A stretch of DNA of 64,000 bases from Siphonodentalium dalli (Eukaryota > Mollusca > Scaphopoda > Gadilida > Siphonodentaliidae), in contig CP136061.1 of the NCBI GenBank assembly GCA_032622095.1, positions 85,658,324 through 85,722,323 on the forward strand, read 5' to 3'. The position numbers were made by a program, and so were the translations under genes. The notes beneath the pieces are model-generated. The model ran no database searches. It had not been told where the DNA came from and worked only from the letters and a program-made list of their open reading frames with translations. This document shows positions 45,165-56,468 of the stretch, piece after piece (position 1 is the first letter of the stretch; each line of letters starts with the position of its first letter).

Positions 45165-45290
45165 CGTCCATATAAGTGTGATATATGTCAAAATCATTCA
45201 CCTTGTCATGAAATTTGACGGAATTCAGGATAATTCACACTGGTGATTGACCGTACCAATGCTATATGTAAGAAAAATGATAAAAATTAT
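45165..45290 (+). pseudogene. Zinc-finger remnants, continued
   Basis: RPYKCDICQ followed by a frame break, then HTGD and a broken QC..C unit. This is the continuation of the remnant array across the family D insertion. Confidence 0.55.
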
Positions 45291-45337
45291 TAAAGAATAT
45301 GAGAAACATTTGTAAAAAATGAATTTTTTTTAGGCTA

Positions 45338-45400
45338 ATGCATTCTCTTATATATGCGAGGCGACCTGTGGTCGACTCGCATACATAAGAGAATGCATTG
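45338..45400. repeat. Family C palindrome
   Basis: AATGCATTCTCTTATATATG and its reverse flank CGAGGCGACC / GGTCGACTCG. It matches the palindrome at 4079-4146 closely. Confidence 0.75.
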
Positions 45401-45411
45401 GCACATGGTCA

Positions 45412-45601
45412 TTAATATGGTATCACCCGAACGGTCTGTTCTAAAAATAGACAAATAAACGGTCCCAATAAAATATTCGAAATAAAATCAATATTAATTG
45501 ATAGAAGTCTTTCCGGACAGGGGTCTTCAGTTCATATTTAAAAATTTTATACCGACGCAACTATTTCAAATTTGTTATTTGAAGAGATAATCCATCTTTA
45601 A
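45412..45601 (+). mobile_element. Family A MITE, 3' half
   Basis: It runs from AATATGGTATCACCCGAACG to AGATAATCCATCTTTAA. The 5' half is missing, its place taken by the family C palindrome. Confidence 0.75.
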
Positions 45602-45679
45602 CAAATTTTATCATTTGTTATCATTTTTTCCTACATTCTTTGTCAATTTTTGTAATTTTTTCTTACGTTCTTCAATTCA

Positions 45680-45748
45680 TATTTATTATTTTATGCGCAC
45701 GAAATTATTTCCTCAATTGTTATATGGAGAGATAACTGATCTTTCGTT
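45680..45748 (+). mobile_element. Family A MITE, 3' end fragment
   Basis: TTCATATTTATTATTTTATG through GAGATAACTGATCTTTCGTT is a diverged family A end. Confidence 0.5.
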
Positions 45749-45768
45749 AATGCATGTTTTGATTGAAT

Positions 45769-45937
45769 AAATAGAGGATCTACATTCTACAACGAGTTCC
45801 CAGATTATAGCAGAATTTACAAAACGAGTCCAGTAAATTAGGTCTGGACCGAGCCTTTGGCGAGGTCCAGACCTAATTTACTGAACGAGTTTTGTAAATT
45901 CCGCTATGAACTTGGGACGAGTTGTAGATTCTATTTA
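45769..45937. mobile_element. Palindromic element, 170 bp
   Basis: TAGAGGATCTACATTCTACA, through ACGAGTCCAGTAAATTAGGT and CTGGACC, pairs with the right arm ending at GTAGATTCTATTTA. A relative with the same opening AGAGGATCTCAC and CGAGTCCA-type blocks is at 61826-61976. Confidence 0.7.
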
Positions 45938-46799
45938 TTACATATGATCCAAAACCTCGACAAAACATACTTAAATAACAAATTGGACGCGAAACTAATA
46001 TCGGCTTCTATAAGGCATGCGATGACGTTTCACGTAACTATGCGTTGTTTGTCCGCTTAAAGAAATAGTCCCAGAAAAATATAGACTCCTTGGCGTATAT
46101 AATGGCGTATATTTAATGACATAACTTTTCAAACTCTTCATTCATTGTAGTTTGTTGGAAAAATATTGGAAGTAACAGTATTTTGAGACGTAGCATACGG
46201 AATGTATACAGACGACAAACCGGAAGTAAAAGGTCACCTGGCACGTACTATTTCCTGTTATTAAATGAACGTTCATTATCACAATTTATAGAATGGGTTT
46301 ATTGAACGGAATAAGAGTAGGATAATGTAATAATATAATATATTACAACAGAACAATTAATATGTAAAAACATAATCATATCCTGCTGGTAAACACAAAC
46401 TATCTATAGGTGAGAAGACCAACTATTCACCGATCGATCAATAATAATACTCAGTAATCAGTACCAGATATATTCTTGCACCTGAGACAAAAGTACGAAG
46501 AAAAATAAAATGTAGCACCGCTTGCTCATTGGACATTGGAAGTTCTTTTTCGAGATATTATAATCGCATTGCGGACTAAATCGGATATTGGCTGTACAAA
46601 AGGGAGTTTACGCGGCAATTTCGGCAAAGGACAAGTAAATCAGTCACCATTCATAAATCAATAAATCAATCAGCCTGACAGAACACGCAAGCGCCTTCTC
46701 TAATGACCGAGAATACCATTACGGTATTTGCGGGAAATTATTTCCGTTCCCAAGCTCTTTATCTGTACACACGATGACCCAGTCACCCATACCTGTTAC
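45938..46799. other. Unassigned stretch upstream of the second finger locus
   Basis: No gene is recognised. It could hold regulatory sequence or an upstream exon. Confidence 0.35.
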
Positions 46800-47245
46800 C
46801 GTGCGATATGCGGTGTCATGTGGTAAAGTATTTAGTTACCCAAGTAATCTGACGAGATATACAGAAATTAACTCCGGTGATCGCCATATCGATGTGCAAT
46901 TTGTCAAAAATAATTCACTGTATTGAAACAATTCACGGAACACAAGAGGATTCACAAGCCAAACCAAATCAGTGTGACATGTATGCGATAAAGCATTTAG
47001 ATATTCAATTAACCTGGCGAAACATAAACTAATGCACTCAAGTGATCTGACGTATACATGTGATATTTGTAAAAAATCATTTCCGCTATCTAGAAGCTTG
47101 AATTCACACAAGAGAATGCACACACTGGTGATCGACCATACCAGTGCGATATATGTGAGAAATCATTTAATCATTCAAGTAACCCGAAGAAACACAAAAT
47201 AATCCACCCGGGCGATCGACCGTATCTGTGCGATATTGTGAGAAA
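46800..47245 (+). pseudogene. Decayed zinc fingers 5' of the second array
   Basis: About five finger units can be traced in changing frames: CGKVFSYPSNLTRY (both His lost), RCAICQK then TAA, a unit with a 2-base insertion in its Cys pair, [20 protein letters not shown], and [13 protein letters not shown]. The last has a 2-base insertion before it. A one-base deletion in CGATATTGTGAG at about 47231-47240 breaks the join to the intact frame. The protein cannot be read through. Confidence 0.7.
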
Positions 47246-47272
47246 GTATTCACGGAATCAAGCGCTCTGACC

Positions 47273-48235
47273 ATGCATAAAAGAATGCACTCCGGCGATC
47301 GCCCATATCAATGTGATATGTGTGAAAAATCATTTCTGCTGGTGGGTAACTTGAATGCACACAAGAGGATACACACCGGCGATCGACCATATCAGTGCGA
47401 TATATGTGAGAAAGCATTTAGTCAATCAAGCAACCTGGCGACACATAAAAGAACACACTCTGGCGAACGCCCATATCAATGCGATGTGTGTGAAAAATCA
47501 TTTGCCCTTAAGGGACAATTGACTTCACACAATAGGATACACACTGGTGAACGCCCATATAAATGTGATATTTGTCAAAAATCATTTCTGCATTCGGGAA
47601 CCTTGACTTTACACAAGAGGATACACACCGGCGATCGACCATATGAGTGCGATATATGTGTGAACACATTCATTACATCTAGTGAGCTAACAATTCATAA
47701 AAGAATCCACTCCGGCGACCGCCCGTATCAATGTGATATCTGTGAAAAATCATTTCAGCAGTCGGGTAGCTTGAATGTACACAAGAGGATACACACTGGT
47801 GAACGCCCGTATAAATGTGATATTTGTCAAAAATCATACAGCACGTCGGGAAATTTGATTTCACACAAGAAGATACACACCGGCGATCGACCATATAAGT
47901 GCGATGTATGTGAGAAAACATTCATTACATCTAGTGAGCTAACAATTCATAGAAGAATCCACTCCGGCGACCGGCCGTATCAGTGTGATATATGTGAAAA
48001 ATCATTTCTGCAGGCGAGTAACTTGAATAGACACATGAGGATACACACTGGCGAACGCCCGTATAAATGTGATGTTTGTCAAAAATCATACAGCACGTCG
48101 GGACATTTGATTTCACACAAGAGGATCCACAACGGTGATCGACCATTCAAGTGCGATATATGTGCGAAATCATTTAGTCAATCAAGCAACATGACGACAC
48201 ATAAAAGAACACACTCTGGCGAACGCCCGTATTAA
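47273..48235 (+). CDS. C2H2 zinc-finger array, 11 complete fingers, possibly a pseudogene
   Basis: The frame is open from 47228. The first ATG (47273) lies in the helix of a partial finger. Eleven complete C-x2-C-x12-H-x3-H fingers follow with SGDRPYQC and TGERPYKC linkers. The array again repeats in threes: TFITSSELTIH, then SFQQSGSLNVH or SFLQASNLNRH, then SYSTSGNLISH or SYSTSGHLISH. The stop TAA at 48233 stands where neighbours have CAA in the linker (RPY-Q), and fingers continue beyond, so the stop is a mutation. The 5' end is also frameshifted. The ORF may be a surviving piece of a larger dead gene of about 25 fingers, or a shortened working gene. The finger linkers and sequence differ from the 42.7/58 kb pair. 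Confidence 0.5.
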   Translation: MHKRMHSGDRPYQCDMCEKSFLLVGNLNAHKRIHTGDRPYQCDICEKAFSQSSNLATHKRTHSGERPYQCDVCEKSFALKGQLTSHNRIHTGERPYKCDICQKSFLHSGTLTLHKRIHTGDRPYECDICVNTFITSSELTIHKRIHSGDRPYQCDICEKSFQQSGSLNVHKRIHTGERPYKCDICQKSYSTSGNLISHKKIHTGDRPYKCDVCEKTFITSSELTIHRRIHSGDRPYQCDICEKSFLQASNLNRHMRIHTGERPYKCDVCQKSYSTSGHLISHKRIHNGDRPFKCDICAKSFSQSSNMTTHKRTHSGERPY

Positions 48236-49069
48236 TGCGATGTGTGTGAAAATTGACAATTGATTTCACACAACAGTATACACACTGGTGAACGCCCTTA
48301 TATATGTGATATTTGTCAAAAATCATTTCTGCATTCGGGATCCTTGACTTCACACAAAAGGATACACACCGGTGATCTACCATATGAGTGCGATGTATGT
48401 GAGAAAGCATTCATTAAATCAAGTGAGCTAACAATTCATAAAGAATCCACTCCGACGACTGCCCGTATCAGTGTGATATATGTAAAAAATCATTTCTGCA
48501 GTCGAGTAGCTTGAATATCCAAAAGAGGATACACACTGGTGAACGCCCGTATAAGTGTGATATTTGTGAGAAAGCATTAATTACATCTAGTGAGCTAACA
48601 ATTCATAAAAGAATCCACTCCGGCGACCGCCCGTATCAGTGTGATATATGTGAAAAATCATTTCTGCAGGCGAGTAACTTGAATAGACACATGAGGATAC
48701 ACACCGGTGATCGACCATATGAGTGCGATGTATGTGTGAACGCATTCATTACATCTAGTGAGATAACAATTCATAAAAGAATCCACTCCGGCGACCGCCC
48801 GTATCAGTGTGATATATGTGAAAAATCATTTCTGCAGGCGAGTAACTTGAATGTACACAAGAGGATACACACTGGTGAACGCCCGTATAAATGTGATATT
48901 TGTCAAAAATCATACAGCACGTCGGGAAATTTGATTTCACACAAGAGGATACACACCGGCGATCAACCATAATAGTGCGACATATGTGAGAAATCTTTTA
49001 TTCAATCAAGCAACCTGACGAAACACGGAATATCACATTCCGATGATCACGCGTATCAAATCAGTCGCC
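48236..49069 (+). pseudogene. Decayed continuation of the second finger array
   Basis: After the nonsense codon, one finger has lost about 18 bases and gained a TGA (48253-48255). Two fingers are then readable ([20 protein letters not shown], then [18 protein letters not shown]). A one-base deletion near 48441 shifts the frame. Six further fingers follow to 48972, the first with His changed to Gln (LNIQKRIH). Two stops at 48970-48975 (TAATAG for TATCAG) end it. One more damaged finger follows before a family A MITE cuts in. Confidence 0.75.
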
Positions 49070-49616
49070 CTAAAGATGGTCTATCTCTTTGTAAACATGC
49101 GCTATATAGTTACCGGGTATAAAATATTAGATTTGAATCGAAGACCCCTACCCGGAAATGCTTCGGTCGATTAATATTGATAATATTTCGAATGTGTTCT
49201 GGTCTAAAAACGTGTGGTTTTTTAGCTAACGAATAATAGTGGTTACTGTTAAGAGAGACCATAATTTTGTGTGTGTAATTTTGTCACAAATATACGTTAA
49301 TTATACTCATTATCGCTTATAACTATGTAATACAAGAATACAAACAATCAATCTGAGACATCTGACGTTCGGAGCATAACTATAGGAACAAACTAATGAT
49401 CTCTATCGTCATATGGTATCGCCTGAATGGTTTGTTCTAAAAATAGATCAGTAAAGTGTCCCACTTTATCATCTCATTTTATAATAAAATATCCGAAATA
49501 AAATCATTAATAATTGATAGAAGCGTTTCCGGGCAGGGATGTCCGACTCATACGCATTATCTCACACCCAGGAAACTATCTAAAGTTTGTTATGTAAAGA
49601 GATAATCCATCTTTAA
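49070..49616 (+). mobile_element. Family A MITE, complete, inserted in finger remnants
   Basis: It runs from CTAAAGATGGTCTATCTCTT to AGATAATCCATCTTTAA with all family landmarks. Finger-coding sequence lies on both sides (before: CATATGTGAGAAATCTTTTA; after: GACAATTGACTTCACACAAT). Confidence 0.85.
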
Positions 49617-49680
49617 GAGACAATTGACTTCACACAATAGCATACACAATGTGAACGTCCGTATGCGTGCGATATATGGT
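49617..49680 (+). pseudogene. Last zinc-finger remnant of the second locus
   Basis: GACAATTGACTTCACACAAT, then an ATACACAATGTGAACGTCCG run and GCGATATATGG, match the helix, linker and next Cys pair of array fingers, with mutations. Confidence 0.6.
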
Positions 49681-49976
49681 TTATGCCAATAGGGCAAAGG
49701 GGTTGTCAGACCTGATAACTTAGGGCAAGGTACACAGCACCACACCGACACACCGAGCAGGCAGATAACAACCAGCGTGATGGGCCGATTGGTAACCGGA
49801 AGGCGTGAACCCACGGCTATCTAGAAGTCAACACAAATGTTTAGGATAGTAGAACGTTTGATTATTCATCGGTTATTTAAATGTTCTAATCACGCGATAA
49901 AAGTATAAGGCATATACATGTATATAATAGTTATACAGCCATGTAGTTACATACATGTATAGACCAATGTTATCCT

Positions 49977-50362
49977 ATTACATATGATAAGTAGTTACTC
50001 ACAGATATAGTTAAAGGTTATCCTATTCCATAGGACGAACACTGCCTGCAAATTCCTAAATATATGTTATGATACACATTACCCCTCCCCATTCCACAGC
50101 TATGAGGTACAGTACCCTCTCTCACCTCATTTATGATGTACATTACCCCCACTCCATTCCATATGCCACAGTTATAATATACAGTACCCCCTCCCCATTA
50201 CACAGTTATGATGTGCATTACTCCCTCCCGATATCAGTTATGATGTACATGACCCCTCCCCAAACCACAGCCACGACGCATATGACGAGTAGTTACTCAC
50301 ATCTATAGCTAAAGGTTATCGTAGTACATAGGATGAATATTGTTAGTAAATTCCTAAATATA
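49977..50362 (+). repeat. CT-rich minisatellite between 85-bp direct repeats
   Basis: A unit near AGTTATGATGTACATTACCC plus CCTCCCCATTCCAC is repeated about five times at 50067-50275. On both sides lies an 85-bp direct repeat with GTAGTTACTCACA, TAAAGGTTATC and AATTCCTAAATATATG (49977-50063 and 50277-50362). The whole looks like a complex tandem repeat. Confidence 0.7.
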
Positions 50363-51745
50363 TGGAAAGAGTTAAATGGTTTCCATACATGCATGCATAC
50401 AGAATAAGTTATATACTGTCAGATATCGTATATTGAAATTTAAAACCTTATTATAAATGTCACACCTTTTCTGGTGGTACGATTGGGTATATGTTTATTG
50501 TTATGCAGTGTTTGACTATCGGTATATCTTGATGGTTTTGGAGGAAAAATAATTAACCCGCTTGGTAAAATGTTTACTAAGACCATGTCCAAAAGATGGT
50601 ATTTATAAAGTTGGGATCGAAAAAACTCGCGCAGCATGAAGTCGTCAGGAGCGTGACTCTGACTTAACAGACATCAAATACAGCCTGTTGGATAATAGGT
50701 TTCGGCCCTTACGCTCGACCTAATTGGTCACCAGAGAATGGGCCGTATAGACCAAATTACTGATATATACCTTCAGCTGGAAAAATGTGGCCAAAATTCC
50801 CTCTCCATCAAAATACATGACGTCAAACTAGATAAAAAATCCGCGCGAACGAGAGTCTCTCTTATCGGTAATCACGAGTCCGTATTTTAGTTTTACACGA
50901 TATATTAACACGAGATTCGTGCGATGAACGAGGCGCGTTCACGTGGTGGTAGGGAAACCATAATGGGGAAAAAGAATGTTTCGTTTATATTATCATAAAA
51001 AATCAATTTCATGCGACAATGTATACGCTATAACCGAAAAGCTAGGTTACCTTTTTATAATAATATAATGTCAGGGTCCTTATATGTGGTCTCTTACGCA
51101 CTGTATAATTGTCCGTGCAGCGTATATGCCTGATTTTGGAATGCACTTCATATGTTATGGTACTGAATCAAAAATGTGCAGCCTACTCAAGATGGCTACT
51201 GCTGGTCTGAAGTTCAGACTTTACAGAAACACGTCAAAACCACGAGCTCCGGTATGACGTAATTACCCAGTGACGTCACAAGTTAGGTGCGTGTAAAATT
51301 CTTTAAAGAGATATATATCGGATGCGTTTTATATATTAACTAAGTATAGTTGTCTATTTCAGGAAACAAATTCGTTTTATACAACCAACTGTACTGTTGG
51401 GATTGGATATAACATACTAATTCCAAGATTGATTATGGTGAATGGTTCCGAGATGTGGTCATTCTCTTAAGTTAGTGTGAGCTCTTTTAAAGAGCGTTAT
51501 TACTTGAGTATGTCAGTGATTAATAACATACCATTAAAGAGTATTCATAAAATTGTAAAAAATATCGTTAATGGGTACCAAAATGCCCTTGTACATCGCG
51601 AAATTAGTGATTATAACATACCGCTATTATTTATAATTGTTTTATTTGTCAGGAATCAAATTACTTTATATAACCTAACAGCTACAAATGAATGGGAATC
51701 CACAGTTAATGTTATCCTTTTACAGTCAGAAACCAATGTATAACA
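50363..51745. other. 1.4 kb without a recognised gene
   Basis: An 88-codon plus-strand frame at 51477-51743 starts with GTG and has no protein features. No repeat is seen. Confidence 0.4.
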
Positions 51746-52285
51746 TGCAGTTATTATACCAGTCAGTATATATGGAGATATTATTAACATGCTAATATGG
51801 AGGAACCCCGCAGTCACTATTGGGAGATATTATTAACATGCTAATATGGAGGAACTCCGCATTCAGTATATGGAGATATTATTAACATGCTAATATGGAG
51901 AAACCCCGCAGTCAGTATATGGAGATATTATTAACATGCTAATATGGAGTAACCCCGCAGTCAGAATATGGAGATATTATTAACATGCTAATATGGAGGA
52001 ACCCCGCAGTCAGTATATGGAGATATTATTAACATGCTAATATGGAGGAACCCCGCAGTCAGTATATGGAGATATTATTAACATGCTAATATGGAGGAAC
52101 CCCGCAGTCACTATATGGAGATATTATTAACATGCTAATATGGAGGGACCCCGCAGTCAGTATATGTATATATTAACATGTTAATATGCATGAACCCCGC
52201 AGTCACTATATGGAGGTATTATTAACATGCTAATATGGAGGAACACCGCAGTCACTATATGGAGATATTATTAACATGTTAATAT
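51746..52285 (+). repeat. Tandem repeat, 49-bp unit, about 11 copies
   Basis: The unit is AGTCAGTATATGGAGATATT, then ATTAACATGCTAATATGGAG, then GAACCCCGC. TAACATGCTAATATGG is nearly self-complementary, so each unit can form a small hairpin. The ninth unit is shortened. A single stray unit lies at 52761-52797, beyond a family D element. Confidence 0.9.
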
Positions 52286-52289
52286 TTTC

Positions 52290-52528
52290 TATATCCCCTA
52301 ATTTGCAGAAGATAACATTCATAATTGAGGTGCCTAATGGGTGAACATCACCAACTTCAACTGGGGAACTTCAATCTTATTCTAGGTCTGCCGTAGCAGT
52401 TGAGGGCCTTAGCAGAATGAGGTCCCCATAGGGTGAATTTAGTGATGCTAGCCCGCTATGCGGGATGGCATCACTAAATTCAATCTGGTGACCTCGTTCT
52501 GCAAATGACAGGCACGCTATTTGCAGGC
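52290..52528 (+). mobile_element. Family D element, complete
   Basis: It starts CTATATCCCCTAATTTGCAG. The hairpin runs GCAGAATGAGGTCCCCATAG, loop, then ACCTCGTTCTGC, and the element ends GCACGCTATTTGCAGGCTTG. It appears to have inserted at the edge of the 49-bp array. Confidence 0.75.
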
Positions 52529-53221
52529 TTGATCTGCTGTCGTATGTGTTCTTTGCCACTTCCCTCGCCTCACCACACACCTTGAAGTCATCATTCCGCC
52601 CTATAAAACCATCATCTCAAATTTACTACCACCCATATATCCCCCACTCTCTCTATATCTCTCTACCTCTTTCTCACTTCTTTCCTGTTCAAGACAATGA
52701 ATCAGTTCATATATATATTTCCTGTTCAAGATAATGAATCAGTTGTTAATATATATATATGTGGAGATATTATTAACATGCTAATATGGAGGAACCCCTC
52801 ATATATATATAGTTCCTCAAATATGATTTCATGTGATTTTATACCATAATTGACCACATATTTGATACTGAGACACATATTGAAGTACTTATAAATAATA
52901 ATGAAAATGAGAAAATAAAGTAAACAGAGTACCCTCGTGATATTTTCATATGGGCAGGCTGTACTGTTACACTAGTGACTTTACAAAGAGTATAGTTACA
53001 TGGTTCACAGCCTGCAGTTACTATGAAGTTTCACAAAAGGTGCACTGTCGTAACTTTTCTGTGCTGCCTTCGTATATAGTATTATAGTTATTCAAAATTA
53101 AGCGCAATAAAAACTTTGTAATTTCAAATGCGCTTAAGAGCAATTGAATTATTCATCACCATAAAGAAAACCACCTTACTTCTTATGGAATAGTGTGCAG
53201 GAGGACTATCCGACCAAACCT
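52529..53221. other. Unassigned stretch
   Basis: A stray 49-bp array unit lies at about 52761-52797 and AAGCGCAATAAA / GCGCTTAAGAGCAATT words at 53100-53145. No gene is seen. Confidence 0.4.
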
Positions 53222-53265
53222 GATTAATAACCTCATTTGATCTTTGAATGGTGAAAACTTGTTAT
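53222..53265 (+). repeat. Segmental duplication copy 2, left flank of the hAT-like insertion
   Basis: GATTAATAACCTCATTTGAT and GGTGAAAACTTGTTAT match copy 1 at 36150-36190. The match continues after the insertion at 57536. Confidence 0.8.
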
Positions 53266-53432
53266 CAAGGGCGGATCTACCATTCGGCGCGCCCCTATAT
53301 TTTCGCCAGAGCAAGGAATTTTTGGGACGTGTCCGGCCGCCATTTGTCTCCGAGCGCCCTGAAGTTTCTGCACTTAATATTGCCAACATACATGCATATA
53401 TACAAGAGTAATCTGACTCAAGTACAATTACT

Positions 53433-53707
53433 AAGAGCTAAATGCAGTGATATTTAAATGCCCACAAACTGGAAAACCATATATCCGACACAAACCTCTG
53501 TATGTGTGGTCAGATCGACGATTGCGAACACTTCATATTCCAATGCCCATATTAGCTCGAGAAATACTTTTAGAGAATATACCTGATTTTGTTAACATTA
53601 CAACAAACTTATTCCTAAATGGAGATGTCACTTTAAATAAACACATAAATCTGCAAATTTTTGAAGAGTTCCAGAAGTACATCCTCAGAACAAGACGTTT
53701 CTCTTAA
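53433..53707 (+). pseudogene. LINE ORF2 C-terminus
   Basis: Read across one frameshift near 53447, the order is RAKCSDI, NAHKLENHISDTNLCMCGQI, DDCEHFIFQCPY, then LLENIPDFVNITTNLF and IFEEFQKYILRTRRFS before the stop. C-x-C-G-x(5)-C/E-H-x(4)-CP is the Cys/His motif near the end of many LINE polymerases, and a final I-x(4)-R-F is common. At least one further frameshift lies after CPY. Only the last 90 or so residues were copied in this truncated insertion. Confidence 0.7.
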
Positions 53708-55486
53708 GTTTTCCTGTGGTCTCGACTCCGGTACATTGCACTATGCGTTGGTTACACTGGTGACATATCTTTAAAATCATTAAAACCATTAATAAGCATT
53801 ATTCCTCTTTCTACTCTTCATCTTCCTACTCTCTCTTTCTTTCTCTCTCGCTCTTTTATCGCGCGCTCTCTCTCTTCCTCGCTATTCCTCTCCTCTGCCA
53901 CAGTTCCTTACAATCCATCATATACTCTTCACACCTCCTAACGTCACATCTACATATCATACAATTTCAATACATTACAACGAACATATAATCAATCAGC
54001 CACTAAATACCCAATCAAATAGCAACGACCAGATACAAGATATTGTTCCCATGCTGTCTGAATGAGATATTCATGAGACACCATGGTACTGTAACGTGGT
54101 GGGGGTCTTGACTATATCGTTGTTCTGTCGTGGTAGTGTGGACTGTTTCCCCCTACTCGATGTTACAAAAAATAAAATATTGTTGTAGATCTTACGATTT
54201 GTATAAATCTTGAACTGTATTCTGTGATTCTGGAGTTCTTGGAATCTGTGTTCTTGGCTTAGAGCTCGCTGCGAAGGCCCAGCTATATGATAATCCGTTA
54301 TGGAAGGAAGTATCTAGTAAGCCCGTGGAGTACCAAGTTAACAGACAAATCCGTTACAAAACGGTATGATTTAATCATAAAAGTATCTTCTCAGATGTGA
54401 ATACAAGTATTTCAATGATGATAATCCACTGTAGGTCTGTGTGGGTAGTACTATCAGAATATATATGGCCTGATATACTTCCAACTTAGCATAAAACCAT
54501 CTACAGTGTGAGCCAAGGTATGGCCAAGTCAAGTTAAATGACGAAGAAATGACAATTAGGCAATTCGCCAAATGTCTAAGAAATATCCAAAGACAAGGGT
54601 GACACTGCGAAAAACCCTGTACCAAGTCTTGGTTAAAACGCCCAATGGGTCTTTAAATGAAAGTCAGTTAAGTACTGACAGCCGTTTACGCGAATACGTA
54701 ATCCGTTGAAGTGTACCCACTGTAGGTAGCGTCGGCCCTTTTATACGACGCGACCCACAGTGGGTAGTAATTACTACCTACAAACTACCCACAAATGATA
54801 CCCACAGCTACCTTGAAATAAGACGTTACGAAAACAGCGTCAGAAATCACTAAGGTAACAACTAAAGGCGGAAGTTACCAATGACGTCACGCTATTTATA
54901 GGTTTACACGAAGAGTGGGAAAATCCCAGAATGATATAAATACAATGTAACGACGATGTGAATGAGTGTGAATAAGATAAGAATTAGAACAGATAGTTAG
55001 GTAATAATTAGATGAATTTGCAAATTAAGGGTTAGTTATCTGACAAATATAGGTAATAATATGAATATGAATGCATAAAGTGTAATTTGAAGTGAGGAAA
55101 GTGATAAAAAGTTACCAACGGCAAAATATACTGAATGTGATGAGAACATGAGTGCCAATTGCTAATTTATCACGAAATAACAATTAATGTATGATTTTAA
55201 ATTGATACAACAGGAGGTGGCCTGTAGCTATGCTACAGTACCAATATCTTGTATACATATTACCATTTTAAGAATATTGGGTATCATCTTTCTAAGTGAG
55301 CGGAACGACAAAAAAAAAGAAGCTTATAGCTTACCGTCGTCTCCGTTTCCAACCGATATAAACTGCCTGCAAATCTCCGATAACATACACCAACAATTTT
55401 ACGTCAATTATACTATTAATTTGTTATGTTTATGTATCTGTATGTATTGTCTTTGTGTTGGAATAAAGTATGTTTAAACAAAAAAA
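53433..55486 (+). mobile_element. 5'-truncated LINE with 13-bp target duplication
   Basis: AAGTACAATTACT occurs at 53420-53432 and at 55487-55499. The insert begins inside reverse-transcriptase coding sequence and ends GGAATAAAGTATGTTT plus an A-rich tail. Truncation at the 5' end, an A tail and matching flanks are the marks of target-primed insertion. The 3' untranslated part is long (about 1.8 kb) and holds a palindromic ACCCACTG / CAGTGGGT segment near 54715-54770. Confidence 0.75.
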
Positions 55487-55499
55487 AAGTACAATTACT

Positions 55500-56468
55500 T
55501 CAACTTTGGATGGATTGGTTGTATATCGTTGCAAGGGCAAAACCAACATCCCACGACGTGGGCGCGCCCCACGTGGACCATTTTCGCCATTCAGAACAAA
55601 ATAATTCTGTCGACATTTTGTTTCTGGGCGTCTATTTAGAATCTGCTATAACTTCGAAGGCATAACTTCACAAAAGACAGCGAGGTTACGACACATAAAC
55701 AGTCATTGTTTAGTTTAAAAAAAAGAAGTAAAATGATCGAGTGCTTCAAAACACATATTTTTTCCAGGTGTCATTATCGTCATACTTGAACTGATTGAGC
55801 ATATTTTATTGTGACCCAAACATTTATAAAACAAGACGAGACATCGGTAAATCGGCCACTTTGTATTGATGACTTATAGTATTTCCCTGGTGCAGCATGC
55901 ATGCAGCTGATGGATATTATATGTAAAAATGAAAATGGCAGCATGGACAATGGATGAGGAAAGCGTTTGGATATAGATGCATTGTTTTGTCAGCACAAAC
56001 GCATCTTTATATAGAAGCCAGGATTGAATTGAAATATTTATCCAATGCACCGGCCCAAACCATATGGTCGACCCGGTGGCCCCGGGCCCATTCTATTGAA
56101 CAAATTGAACTAGTTGTAAGCATGCAGCTATATAATTATAAGCTGACCAATTCTTAGTATTTTGAACACATAATCATCTAGTGTTGACACGTACATCCCT
56201 GTCATATATTTTGAGGACATATCACTGGTGTGAAACCACAGGAGCTTTAATATTCTATCGGGCATTGCACGACTCTCCATATAACATACCGTATGTCCAT
56301 GTTTATAAAGTACTGCCCACTCGTGTGATGTACCCAGTCCTGGTGTAATAACATCGATACATCCATTGATCCGAGTAAATTTAATTGTCACTAGCTCCAT
56401 ATAAGCTACATAAACTGAGATTTGTGTTTTATGCGTGCATACCCAGATTGGAACATATAAAATTTATA
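55500..56468. other. hAT-like element interior, no gene recognised
   Basis: No transposase motif is seen on either strand. A 90-codon minus frame (56128-56400) has no recognisable features. Confidence 0.4.

Noticed and set aside
49977-50362. LTR pair around a short internal region
   Set aside because: The 85-bp direct repeats lack TG...CA ends, a primer site and polypurine tract; the interior is a minisatellite.
55187-55477. 96-codon frame near the LINE 3' end
   Set aside because: It lies in the LINE 3' untranslated region and ends next to the AATAAA and A tail; no protein features.
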